NCBI RefSeq assembly: GCF_030936135.1
Contig: NC_082595.1
Span: 14,955,930-15,019,929, forward strand
Direction of reading: 5' to 3'
Length of the DNA: 64,000 nucleotides
From: Gavia stellata
Lineage: Eukaryota > Chordata > Aves > Gaviiformes > Gaviidae
The position numbers were made by a program, and so were the translations under genes. Under the pieces are notes generated by a model. It searched no databases. It worked only from the letters and a program-made list of their open reading frames with translations, and was not told where the DNA came from. Below, piece by piece: positions 42,230-53,569 of this stretch (positions within the stretch are counted from its first letter, which is position 1; every line of letters begins with the position of its first letter).

Positions 42230-45200
42230 AAGAGAACCTTGAATGTAGGACTCGGCCATGCAAGATGAGCAATAAGAAGGTTGCTCTGTGGACTCGTGAA
42301 GTGACGGGATACTTTGCAGACATATAAACAACTTTGATTTTTGTGGAAAGAAAGCAAGAGAATGGTAAGAATGGTTTCCACACCACGGAAATCCACTCTT
42401 CTGTTCGCTCTAGGCACCTCTTGATGAACCTGTCACATCTGTCCATTGCAATGATATTTTGGTGGCTGCCGATACTGAAAAGGTAATGAGATAGATGAGG
42501 TTCCAGCAGAAAAAGGGGCAGAGCTGCATTTACATAATTTGCTTTCCTTCTGGATATATTTATTTCTAAATAAGATGCAAAAAGCCTCACTGGGATTATC
42601 ATGTGGCCATTTCCATAGTATTATGCACAATACATGCACTGTCTTTCCAAACAAAAAATAAGATGCAATATTGCAACTTTAAAGTTATCTTGTATATTTT
42701 ATTCCTTAGTCAAAATTTTAAACACATGTTTTTTTCCTACTGTTCAACCTCACTGTAGCTTTACACAGCTACAATAATGTCTTAATATAACTTAATAATC
42801 ATAGGAAAGAAATAGGCCTGAGAGCCTCAGGAAGATTCATTTGCTATAGTCTTGAATTACTGTACTGTCACAAGTAACGTCAGCAGACAGTAGTCCATAT
42901 AAAGTTACCCTGTCTTGGACTCAGTTACCATACTTGGACTCTCCCTTGGGCTCCTTGGTGTTATCTCCAGGGGATATTCACCTGTGCTACTCTTCCCCCA
43001 CGCTTTTGTTCAGTCCTCTGCCCGCCTCCCCCCCCCTATTTATCCTTCCTTTAATCTCCTTCAGGCAAAAGGCCAGATAAGGGACCATGATGGATACTGT
43101 CACTGCCGCCACTACCATTGCTCACGAGTGACTGTCCATAACTGCATTTGCAACCTCATGGTATATTTATTCTTCCTTTTGGCCTCTTTCGCCTCAAACC
43201 CTATGTAGTAATAACTACAGTTTTCATTCAACAGTCCTATGCTAGTCAGGAAATTTTCCAAACTGATAACTGACTGCAGTTATTCCCTGAATACAACTGC
43301 CTCTGATGTGGAAGGCAATAACCTTTAAGAGGACCAGAAGAGAGCCTGCTGCACGCAGCAAGTCCTTGCAGCAAGCAGAGAAAGTATGGCAGAGTTTTAG
43401 GTAAGTGGGATATAATTAGCCATGTTGGAATTTGACCAGGATATCAGGGTTAACACCCCTGCTCCTGTAAGAAGTGCCTTGGGAGTTCCTCAGCAGCAGG
43501 AAGCCAGGACCTCTTGTTTTCATCACATTCCAGGCACTACATGACAGCTACCCAAATACGCTTCGCCTTAATGAAACAGAAATGCACATATGATACCTAC
43601 AATTTGGAACCGAGGTATGGACCTAATCCCAGAATGGATTAATTTAGATTTGTGAAATATTCAGAGTGAAAGAGGACTTCTGCATCTTGGTTCTGGACCT
43701 TAGGTATTGGGAAACTGTAACAACAAAATCAGTCACTGGAAAATCTGTGGAGCCCATAGGTTTCCCAAACAGCTCAATCTGCTTGTAGTTGGCTGACAAG
43801 TCTAGAGCTGGGCATTTCTTGCTTTTGGCTTTTATGCACCACCTGCACAGCTCTGTTTGGAAAGAGCTCTGGTCATGGGCATTACACAGTGCTCCAGACG
43901 GCACGAGGAGATAGATGCGCAGGCAGCAGTCCCAGTACTTACAGCATCCAAGAAGACTCACCCAGCCGCTTCCCCTGCATGTGTCTTCCAACTATTTATG
44001 TTTTTATCTTGCATGAGCTGCTCTAGCTCTTCCACTATCAGCTGGTCGCCTTCCTGAGGTATTTTCTAGCCCTAGGTTTTTATTACTTTCCTATGAGTCA
44101 CGCATACCAAAGATCAGTGCAGCTCTGCCCTACCCAGGAAGGCTGCAGGGCCAAACAGCTGCTGGTAGTGGGAGGAATGAAGTTTCTTTAATTCCTGCAG
44201 TAAATCTCTGCTTGCTACCAGCAACTACCAGAGGGTTATGGAAAAGTGGCCAAGAATTTTGCACTGATTAGTGTATGGACAGAGAGATTTGTTTTATACC
44301 CATGTTTTCTGTAATTCAAAATTATTAAATTGGGTGAACTGTATTCACCTAAGTTCAAATTAGCACATTTGTCACCAAAAATTTCCAAAGAGTTCAATTA
44401 TTCCTCCACTGTCAAGAGATCGTGAGCACTGGTAGAGTTTAGACCTTCCTATTTTATACATGTTTCCATATGTCGAGCATGGAAGAGAAATGTATCATTT
44501 CTCTCCCAAACATATTCCCTCCTGTGTAATGTGAATGTGTTATGCGTAGCTATATTCCAAGGCAATACGATTAGACAAATTACTGCTCTCCAAAAAGTGC
44601 CACTAAAAATTACCTCGCCGTCTTTATTAGCTTACTTTTTCTCAGTCAAATATGTTTGGCTTACAAGAAAAACGATGCTTTTCATTCTGACCTCAGGCTT
44701 CCCAAATTCAAACAGAGCTATGGGTCAACAGCTGAATGAGAAAAGGATAGACAAAATGATTCAGATCCTTTTTGACACCTCAGCATCTTCGAATTACTGC
44801 TTACGTCAGGCATTGGCTATGCCTGACAGTGAAAGGTTGGGAGCAAGAACATGGTTCAGACGATGATCCGTGTGCAGGAATTCAGATAACCTTCTGGTAG
44901 CTCTGCTCCGCTCCACGTGCAATGAAAAAGGAACATAACTTTTTTTACCACTAAAGTTAAAGCAGGAAAGTAAGACAAAAGTCAGCTAATGTAATGAGTC
45001 ATAAATGTTTTATGTTCGCTTTACACAGCAGAGTGAATGTGAAACTTTTTTTTGTGTGTTTTGTGCCAAAAAGTGTTTTGGAGACTAACCATAGGCAAGA
45101 CGTACCAGGGTGATTGATTTTGATACATGGTTATTAAAAAACAATACTGCCACAACTACCTGGCTAGAAAAGGCTACACAGAAGCTGTCTTCTCTCTGGT

Positions 45201-45600
45201 GGCTTTGGGCAGCAGCAGAAGTCCGGGACCACACACAGGCTTCTGTGTCACCACAAACCTGCCATTCCCCCTGCAGCTGGCAGGAGCCCAGGAACAAAGC
45301 TGAAGCTTCACAGGTCTGCCCAGGCCCTGCAGGAGGACGTGCGTTCAGCAGAAAAAGGAAATTTTCTCCTTTTTAGCTCCGTGACACTTTTTATAAATAG
45401 TTTATAGATCTGAGCAGGTACGCTTTGGCCTTAAAATCACCATTGACCACAAAGATGAAGAGCAAAAAAAGGTATCTATAAAATTGCATGTCTAAGACAT
45501 GACTCATAACAACCCACAGCAGCAGCTGGGTTCCCTTTAGAGACAGCCCCTGACGTGTCTGAACTACCCCCCCATTTCTGGGCACAGAGGGGTATGTGTG
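42230..45600. other. Intergenic DNA, nothing recognised
   Basis: AT-rich sequence with short open frames and no domain. A short C run lies near 43029-43037. Confidence 0.5.
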
Positions 45601-45639
45601 GCTGCTGCAGCAGTGCAGCTGCAGCCCTGACACCCCAGG

Positions 45640-46020
45640 GCTGGGGGCCCTTCACAAAAGCTGCAGGAAGGGGACCTCCTGCTCCATCTTCTCACTGTGG
45701 GGCACCAGGAGCTGGAACAGCGACTACAGGGAGAGATGTTTGCACTGGAGTTAGAAAGAGAGCAATTAAGGAGAAGTAATATTAAATCAAAAGGGAACGA
45801 AAGAGCAGCTGAAGTACAGCAGCACCTGGTGAGGTGGAGAAGGTGGTGGCCAGTCCCACACCGCTGGTTCAACGTTGCTTTATGTTGTGTGGACGGGCTG
45901 TTTGTGCTTCTTCAGGCTCAGCGGCTTTGAACGGGGGCCACAAGTGCAGGGACTATTGCTGCTAGACTTCACCGGTGGCTGAAGGCAGATGTCCAGGCTG
46001 GTTGAAGACACCTGGTAGAT
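45640..46020 (+). pseudogene. Possible decayed transposon reading frame (Myb/Harbinger-like, uncertain)
   Basis: The plus strand around 45655-45830 reads LLLHLLTVGHQELEQRLQGE, then FALELEREQLRRS, and later AAEVQQHLVRWRRWWPVP. This Glu/Gln/Leu/Arg-rich coiled-coil-like stretch recalls the C-terminus of transposon-derived Myb/SANT proteins, and RRWWPVP recalls the N-terminus of PIF/Harbinger transposases. There is no ATG-led complete frame. The evidence is compositional, so it may be chance. Confidence 0.2.
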
Positions 46021-46260
46021 CCAGAGCAGTGGAGCAGTGATGTGTGGGTATGGTGACAGCCACCCCCCTGGGGGTCTGCTGGAGCTCAGCGAATGTACAG
46101 CCTGGCCATTACCACCGCTGCTGGTGGGGTGCCACAGCTACCCCTTCTAGCACTGGCAAATTCAACTGTCTCACGGGCAGCCAGTGGACAGCAAAGCTCT
46201 CCAGCCTGGCTGGAAACAGCTGGGGGGCAACCCTCGAAATAGATGATATAAATGTTATGG

Positions 46261-46333
46261 CGTAGGGACCATGTTTTCTTCTCTGTTTGCATGGCAACCA
46301 GCACATTGCTGGCACTCAATAAATATTAGCTAA
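46261..46333 (+). mobile_element. L2-like LINE 3' tail
   Basis: The sequence reads GTAGGGACCATGTTTTCTTC, then CACATTGCTGGCACTCAATAAATATTAG in pieces. This is the familiar L2 3' end pattern (GGGACCGTGTCTT, AGCACAGTGCCTGGCAC, GCTCAATAAATATT). Only the tail is recognisable. Confidence 0.6.
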
Positions 46334-46499
46334 CACAAACTGTTTTGTGTCTCCCATCAGGACTTTTTGTGTACACTTTAATTCCTGAGTTCTCCATCTT
46401 CTTAAGGGCATTTGACAGAAAGCTGTAAACAGGAGGGCCTGGGCTGGGCACTGGGAAGAACAACAAGGAGCACCACAACACTGGTCCATGCTCTCCGTC

Positions 46500-46590
46500 A
46501 TGGCCTGAGGCAACTTGCTCTGCGCAACTCCGTATCCACTTGGATAAAGGGGGGATAATGATCACTTTCCCCTTCCTAGGGGAATAATCA
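46500..46590 (+). mobile_element. MIR-like SINE fragment
   Basis: The order GCCTGAGGCAA, TCCGTATCCACTTGGATAAA, GGGGATAATGATCAC and CCTTCCTAGGGG follows the second half of MIR/CORE-SINEs (CCTCAGTTTCCCCATCTGTAAAATGGGGATAATGATxC, CCTCACAGGG, split here in words). The copy is highly diverged. Confidence 0.45.
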
Positions 46591-46619
46591 GTCCATTTGC
46601 ACTCTGCTAGGAAAGTCTA

Positions 46620-49600
46620 AAAATGCTTCGTGAGCATAATGACATTTCTTCCCTGGAAATCCCCAGAATGATACAATTAAAAATGACAGCACAACAGCAA
46701 AAAAGTATTGACTTGATCTGCATGCCCCTAGATGTGTTGTAACAGAGGGCTTCTCTGTTGATGACACTATCACAGCCCAGGCAACTGGCATGGCAAGGGC
46801 AAGTGGGTAAAATACACAGGGTGGGGTTTTTTGGGTTCTTGAATAAAGTGGAGTACCTCGGTCCACAGGACTTCTTTTCTCTCCATGAGGAATATTGTGT
46901 CGTGGGATTTTGGTACCCGATTTTTCTATGTAAAACATTTGCTGAAAATTCAAATAACTGATTTGAAATAGGTCATAGACAATCCATGCAAGTACGTGAA
47001 CTGTATTTTAACAAAGTGTAATTACATCTGCTCACAGATGGTATTCTGAATTTTGGAAAGCTAGTTCTGCTTTAAGGTTTAGCACTTGGGATTAAAGACA
47101 GTGCTGTATAACTTAAAAGATTTAAGAATTATACTGTAGGAAGTCATGCTATAATAAGCTTTAGATCAACAGTTCATATAGCATCATGGGATTCTCAGCC
47201 GCCCAAGAGAAAGAGTCCTAATATACTGTAACCTACAACTTTCCCCTTGAAATGTCTTAGTTCTACAAAGCAATAAACCAGTCTGGACTAAGTTACTGAA
47301 GGTCTTTGAAGTACTGGAAGACCCATAAATAAAGTGAGTACTTTGGAAGGGGGGGCTCATTTTGTGGTGTACATATACAACTATTTCATAGTCAAGTTGA
47401 TTTGTAGCTGCCTGTAAGTCAGTTTCCTGGGAGCAATAAATCTTCATTCAAGCAAAACTAAAATGTCACCAGTATTTATTTCATGCATTTTTTACCCCAT
47501 CAGTAAAAAAAAAAGTCAGCATTCATGTAAACTGTTCTATGCCCAACTTGCAGGTCTGCGCTAAAATTACAGTTCATAGTATGAAATTTTTATAAATCTA
47601 AATTGTAAACATTGGGTAACAGATGTACCATTGCAGGGCCAAAAAAGAGTGGTAACTGTCACTGGAGAAATAAAACTGAGTTATTGTTTCCAGTTCCAAA
47701 AGAACAGCAACAAGTCTAAAAAACTATATGTGATCTTTGTCCTTTTTTCCCCTCAGACACCTGCACTCATCTAATGTTTCACTGAGCCCTGAAAAATAAA
47801 TGCATAGCTTCAGTCTCCTAATCCATGTGGCTCCAGAGACCACTGTTACATGAGAACTTAAACTGATGATGCTGAGCGTCCTAGGGGCAGCTTAATCTTT
47901 TTTAATTCAAATCAACTGAGTCCCATGTGGCGCTAGGATGATACTCTATATGCTGCAATCAGACTGACCTAGACTTCTTGTGCTCTAAATGATTAATGAA
48001 ACTGCCTCCTAGTTTGTTTCTATGGTGATCTGAAACTTGACACGATATAGGAATCTGCCATTCACGCTGAATGAATTGAGGAGGAGGTAGCCCAGGAACA
48101 AAACTCCATCAGTTGTACAGAGAAGGTTGAATTTTAAGTCATTAGTCTCCTTGTACTTCAGTTGCTGACTCTTGAAACTAAGACTGAGATAAAATATCCT
48201 CTTTAATATAGCTTTAATTGGGTAGTTTACTAGTCAATTGTTTCAATATTAGCAAAATGAGTTACTCTGAAAACAGCTTTCTATGTTTTCTTTTGATGGG
48301 CATATGTGGGATAATGCTGGAGCAGTAGTTACAGAGTTTGCAGCTCCCTATAAAGAAGTCAGTTCAACTGTGAAAGCTCTGCAATGCCTTTACATACTGT
48401 AAATAATGCTCTAAGAAAAAAAAAAAAACACCTTAGGAAAAAATCTATGTTCAGGTTTTATTGAGTCTGTGAAGAAGACTTCAGGATTCTTGTATCTTTG
48501 AATTTTGATACTGTTTTTTCAAATAAGGAGTGATTTAATTCACTACAGCATTTTGAGGCTTTCAGAGCCAATAAATGCCTTTCACTTTTATTTCCAGAGG
48601 GAGCACATAACCAAACTTTTAAAACCACTGATGAGTATCTACAGTCATGCTTGGTCTATCTATAGTGCTAAGGTAAAAAACACTTGAGAGAGCATCAGTA
48701 AATTAGCTTAGCTACCTCACCAGCCATAACATCAAGAAGCCCAGTTCAAACCAGCTGCCTACATTTTTCCTCAGTGTCTAGACCCAGTGTTGCAGCCCAT
48801 GCTGGATGCCAAGAGACTATTGGTAGACTGTAAGCAGTGCTGGCTTTAACTAGTTACTAAAGTTGACTTGGTTGTGCTACCGCTGTAGCTAGACAGCCTT
48901 TAGAGCAAGCCTCATCTTTCCTCCTTCCTGTTCCCCGGCAAATACATTTGAGCTCTTGTTGAGTCAAACCTCAATGACCATCTAAAGGTGTGTAAAAGCA
49001 AGCACACACCAGGGTTTTATGAAGATGGTGAGAGCAGTGGAGCCCTACAAGCTCTAAGATAATTTGCTGGTGCTCTTTCTGCCTCCATCCTTAACATTGC
49101 CTTTATTGCCTCCCTTCCAAACCCCTGACCACTGAGCACACCACTGTTTTTTGTCCTTTCACCAAAGCCTCTCTCTCCACCAGCACAGGCAGAAACGCTG
49201 CTGCTTTTTTCCTTTCCGTGTCTGTTTAAAGGCAACACTGTTGTGCAGCGTATTTGCCTCTGGTGAGGCTATCCCCATACTGAGCTCACTGCATCTCTCA
49301 ACAGCTTTTCAGGAGGGCACAGCACACCCGAATCATCTCATCACTTCATCTGGAATCAATCACTGTAGGTCCACCGATGTCAAGAAAACTATGCTCATTT
49401 GCATCAGCACGTGACCTGGTCCTATCTCTCTGTGATCTTTAGATCAACAGTGCTCCCGTTGGGATTCACGATCTCAGAGGAGTCCAAACGCACTTTCTCA
49501 CACATTTAACCAGTGTCTGCCATTTTTCTTTCTTATCATAAGACACATTGTGACTACTGACCCAAATTCATAACAACTCAAATTCTTTTGATATGGATCT

Positions 49601-50410
49601 GGGCCATTTTTCTTAATATTGCACCCTGCATTCAGAGAGTTTAAGAATCCAGACTTACCAGATGGTATAATTGATATTATGTTCCTTAGTAAATCAGTTA
49701 ACTTTGCAGGTGTAAAATACTTCATGTCCAAGACTTTGAAAGGAATCTGAAGTACTTAGTATTTTCAAATGTGACTCGATAGACATCGCCCCCCCCTATT
49801 TCTTCAACTTTCTTTGAAAATCCTAGTTTGTGTTACTGCCGAATTAAGATATTATGGCATAATGGTTTGCATTTCTCCCAAGCCTTACTTCCTGGGAATC
49901 CACAATACTGTAAGTACTTCAACTGTCATTTTTAGAAGAAAAGGCAGAGAGAAATGGAAATCCTTTAGGATTTTCTAAACAACAAAATCTAATATGCTGC
50001 ATGCAGATTCCATTTTTAAGGCAATCCCTTATTTGAGGGAAGAGTTTGAACTAGTTTTGAATACCTTTGATTAGCAGTACCAACTATATAAGTACATATC
50101 TCACTGAAGTTCTCAGAAAGATTATTGGAAAAATAAGCAATTTTCCTTGAAAAAAAAAAGGTTTTGTGTATTTTTGCATAAGAACTAGGGAGAAAAGGAG
50201 TTTGAACAGAATAAAAATGTCTCGCTAGCTATATAGCTCTCCTCGGAGGTGTGTGAGACCATGTTCCTGTGATGCCTGTTTGGGAGAGGGCTCCCTTTCT
50301 GGGTTTCCACATTCTGGGCCTGTAGGTTCAGTTTATTTTGTTGGAGATGCTTCACTTTTATAGAAAAAATTAAGTATTTATCAGACCAGTGGGAGAGGGG
50401 CAATAACAGC
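46620..50410. other. Intergenic DNA, nothing recognised
   Basis: AT-rich sequence with a 14-base A run at about 48416-48429 and random short frames. No exon or clear transposon was seen. Confidence 0.5.
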
Positions 50411-50418
50411 CTTCTTTT

Positions 50419-50462
50419 CAGGGCACTCACCTGGGGTGCCGGAGACCCAGGTTCAAGTCATT
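50419..50462 (+). mobile_element. tRNA-headed SINE fragment
   Basis: The sequence GGGCACTCACCTGGGGTGCC precedes GGAGACCCAGGTTCAAGTC, whose last ten bases (50450-50459) form a B-box. This head pattern is seen in old amniote SINE-like repeats. A related copy occurs at 62265-62315. No full tRNA cloverleaf is present. Confidence 0.4.
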
Positions 50463-51914
50463 ATTTCAAACCATACAGGCTAAATTCCTGCAATCCACAT
50501 CTGCAGAACAACCCTTTTCAGGTAAGGGTATAGTGACCAGAGTGACCAGAGTGACCACAGCCCCTGTCTCTTTTATGGATAAAACCACGCGGGAAGGAGG
50601 TGAGAAGCTGGGCAACACGGAGACCAATTATTTTGGCTCATCTCATTTTTGGAGGTCAGCATTTTCTGCATGACAGACCTTAGCGTCCCTCTACCAACAC
50701 CACTTCCAGGGAAGCAGCACCCTTCCTGGGAGGGTGAACAAAGCACAATCCTAATTTCTGTGTGTCTATATCCTGTTCAAGCAATGAAATTAAACCTGAG
50801 CCTTTAGGGTGAAAATGAAAAACATGTTTCTATGGGTGAGTGGCAGAGTTGCCTCACCAAGGATCCTGCCAGAGCATCCAGGTGGATTTAATGGCTCCTG
50901 TCAAAAGCCTGTCAAAAGCCACGCAGACATAAACTTTTCATTCTCTGAACTCAAGACCCAGGCTTGTTTTGGAAGAAAACTGTGCATTGATCAATGTATC
51001 TGTGGGACTACTCTTCTCCTGTGTGTCACATTCTTGGGAAGCAAAAGCTTTTCAGCCTCTCAGGCAGGAGGATACTCTCTCTCCTGGCAAACACTTCACA
51101 ACAGAGTGAGAGCCATGAGCTCTCTGCTACCATTTAAAGACTTTTCTATGAAGCTTCTGTGCCCGTGGTTGAAGAAAATTGTGTTCTGCCACCCATATTA
51201 TGAACAGAAAAATACCTGTTTCCAGTTCAGAGAGACAATGCCAGAATGCAGGCATGAAGAATGAGGTCCAAACAGAGCGATGATGCCAATGACCCCATGA
51301 GTCTTCATGAGAGAGACCTCTCTTGAGACATCTCTCAAATGTCCTTGCACTCATGCTTTTTGCCTTGATTAGGGCTCTGGGACACTACTGGAACGACAAT
51401 AGAAATGAGTATTTTTAAAATTATTATTGTTACAATGGCTCCAGTAATATTTGTCTCGGGGCAAGGACAGTTTCCATTATGCTAGTGCTTCTTCCTACAT
51501 CTTCTGAAGACTATGTCTGCAGAAGGGAAGGGCGAATCTTCATTTTTGGAAGAGAAACGTGACAAGTGATGAGGTATTATACTCTGGAGACACCAGTGTG
51601 AAATCACTCACAATTGGGACATGCTTAAAACACTAAATCTTCTGAGAAATCAGTAATCACATACGAGTACAAAAGTCAGCAGTCTGGTTAGGAAGAGGCA
51701 TTACATACCTCTCTTTTGTAGAGTGCCCGGCACCCTGATTGCAGCTCCTGCCTGTTCCCGTTGGCAGCTGAGGGATAGCCTGTGCTAGCACATGGATTTA
51801 CAAAGCAGTGTGTGGATTTACAGTGACTAATTATTTGAATATGAATCAACAATGCAACACTGTGGCAAAACAAGGCAAATGCTCTGCTTTGAGTCACATT
51901 AATAAGAATGTCAC

Positions 51915-52320
51915 GTGTAAAAGAAATGAGGTAATTATTCTGCTCTACTTCACTTGATAAGCCTCAGTTGGAGCGCTGCATGCTGTTGTGAACACCACAT
52001 TAAAAAAAGAAATACATACTAATTGGAGAACTCAGAAAAGAACAACAAAAATGAGAAATGATTTGGAAAATAACCCTTATGTGTACAATTGTTCATAAAC
52101 AAATGAAGTGTTACTAAAAAAGGAGCAATTATTCTTATTATCTTAATTTTATTCTAATATTCTGACTGGGTACAGAAGAAATTGAAGTGGGCAATGTCAG
52201 GGACAACATAGGTTATAGGCTGAAATGCCATATAGAAACAATACTTTCAGAGCAAGAGGCCAAAGAAGCTCTTGGCATCACCATCTGTGGAAAGGGTCCA
52301 GACTAGCCTGGACAGTAAAA
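51915..52320 (+). mobile_element. CR1 LINE fragment (3' part of ORF2)
   Basis: The left part matches the CR1 C-terminal coding region word by word: GTAATTATTCTGCTCTACTT, AAGCCTCAGTTGGAGCGCTG, CACCACATTAAAAAAAGAAAT, AATTGGAGAACTCAGAAAAG, AACAACAAAAATGA. The right part (GGTTATAGGCTGAAATGCCA, and GGAAAGGGTCCAGAC) is weaker. The copy has many indels and no open frame. Confidence 0.7.
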
Positions 52321-52695
52321 CTGGCTGGAGGACAATTTGTTTCATTCCCCAAATGTTTCTGAGCTTTCCAAATTTAGCTTCATGTCAAATCAGAAAACAT
52401 CTACTTCTCTGTAAAGGACAATGTTAAGAAAACAGCACATCAACCAAAAGTTTTCAGTTTGACAAAATATATTTAAAATGTAATTATTTTCTATTTCATG
52501 CTATAATTAAAATATTTAAAAAGAAAAGTAATTTGGAAAGGAAAAAACCAAAGCACTTTATCCTAAAGGTAACAGATAGAATATATCAACAATATCCTCA
52601 AACATGAAAAGAAGATTTAAAAAGAAATCAAAAGCATGCTATTGTAAAATAATTTTAACTTTCAGCAAAACTTTATTTTTAAATTAAATGTATGA

Positions 52696-52800
52696 TTTAT
52701 TTTATTTTATTTTATTTTATTTTATTTTATTTTATTTTATTTTATTTTGTTTTATTTTATTTTGTTTTATTTTATTTTATTTTATTTTATTTTATTTTTT
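52696..52800. repeat. (TTTTA)n microsatellite
   Basis: About 105 bases of the pentanucleotide TTTTA, interrupted by two TTTTG units. The open frame it creates (FILFYFILF repeats) is an artefact of the repeat. Confidence 0.95.
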
Positions 52801-53433
52801 AAGCCAACTTTGTAAGTTACATGTTCAACAGGGAAGATTTAGGAAAAGTACCTTCCATTTTGAGACTTGTAAAGTTACAGTACAGCAAGCAAAACAGGAA
52901 GGTCTCTGAGGGCTGCTTTTGAAATTAGAAGGTACTTTTGGAGAAGATACTGTTTAGCCCTTTCAGTTTTTAACAATCAATTTCGAGTGCGTGTAAAATA
53001 CCTGAGAAAGCACGCAGATTTAAAATCTGTGCAGTGCTGTTGATCAAACGAGAGTAGTTTAACATACAGCAGTGTTAGTTTTCAGTAGTAAAACTTTCCA
53101 ATTTAAAATCTCATTATGGCTTTTCACATTTGTGTAGAAACCCCCTGATTTTTAGAAATATCCACTCTATGCTACTAGAACAAACAATAAGAGGGACAAT
53201 GTATCTGTATAATACATATATTGGTGTTGCTTTTTCACCCTCACGTTTATGCCGCCTCTTCTTGTTTTCAGATTGCTGCATTAGCAAATTGCCCGTCAGT
53301 TCTCCGAGCGTGGCACTCAGCCTGTGCAGCCCTGGGGATATCAGTAACACAAAGATTGCCCCTTGCAAGCTGCGATGACCTGCGCCCTACAGCTCTATCT
53401 ATCACATAAAAATGTACTGCCCCACGATTGTCA

Positions 53434-53568
53434 CTTTTCACAGCTCCATCTCAATATCTCTTTTCAGGTTTCCTGCTGACTGACAATGTCAGTTACAACA
53501 TTTCACACAATTTTTCTGCTCTATGTGTGAAATTACATATCCAAGAGCTGTGAAAAGAGAATCAGCAG
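53434..53568. other. Palindrome-rich block with a SIX motif
   Basis: Twelve-base inverted arms CTTTTCACAGCT (53434-53445) and AGCTGTGAAAAG (53546-53557) flank three further elements. These are a TCAGGTTTC motif (53464-53472), the palindrome ACTGACAATGTCAGT (53479-53493), and ten-base arms ATTTCACACA (53500-53509) and TGTGTGAAAT (53524-53533). No transposon family was recognised. Confidence 0.8.
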
Positions 53569-53569
53569 G

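Noticed and set aside
50450..50459. tRNA gene indicated by a B-box
   Set aside because: No cloverleaf can be formed around it, and the context fits a SINE head.
52688..52909. Hydrophobic repetitive frame FILFYFILF
   Set aside because: It is produced entirely by the TTTTA microsatellite.
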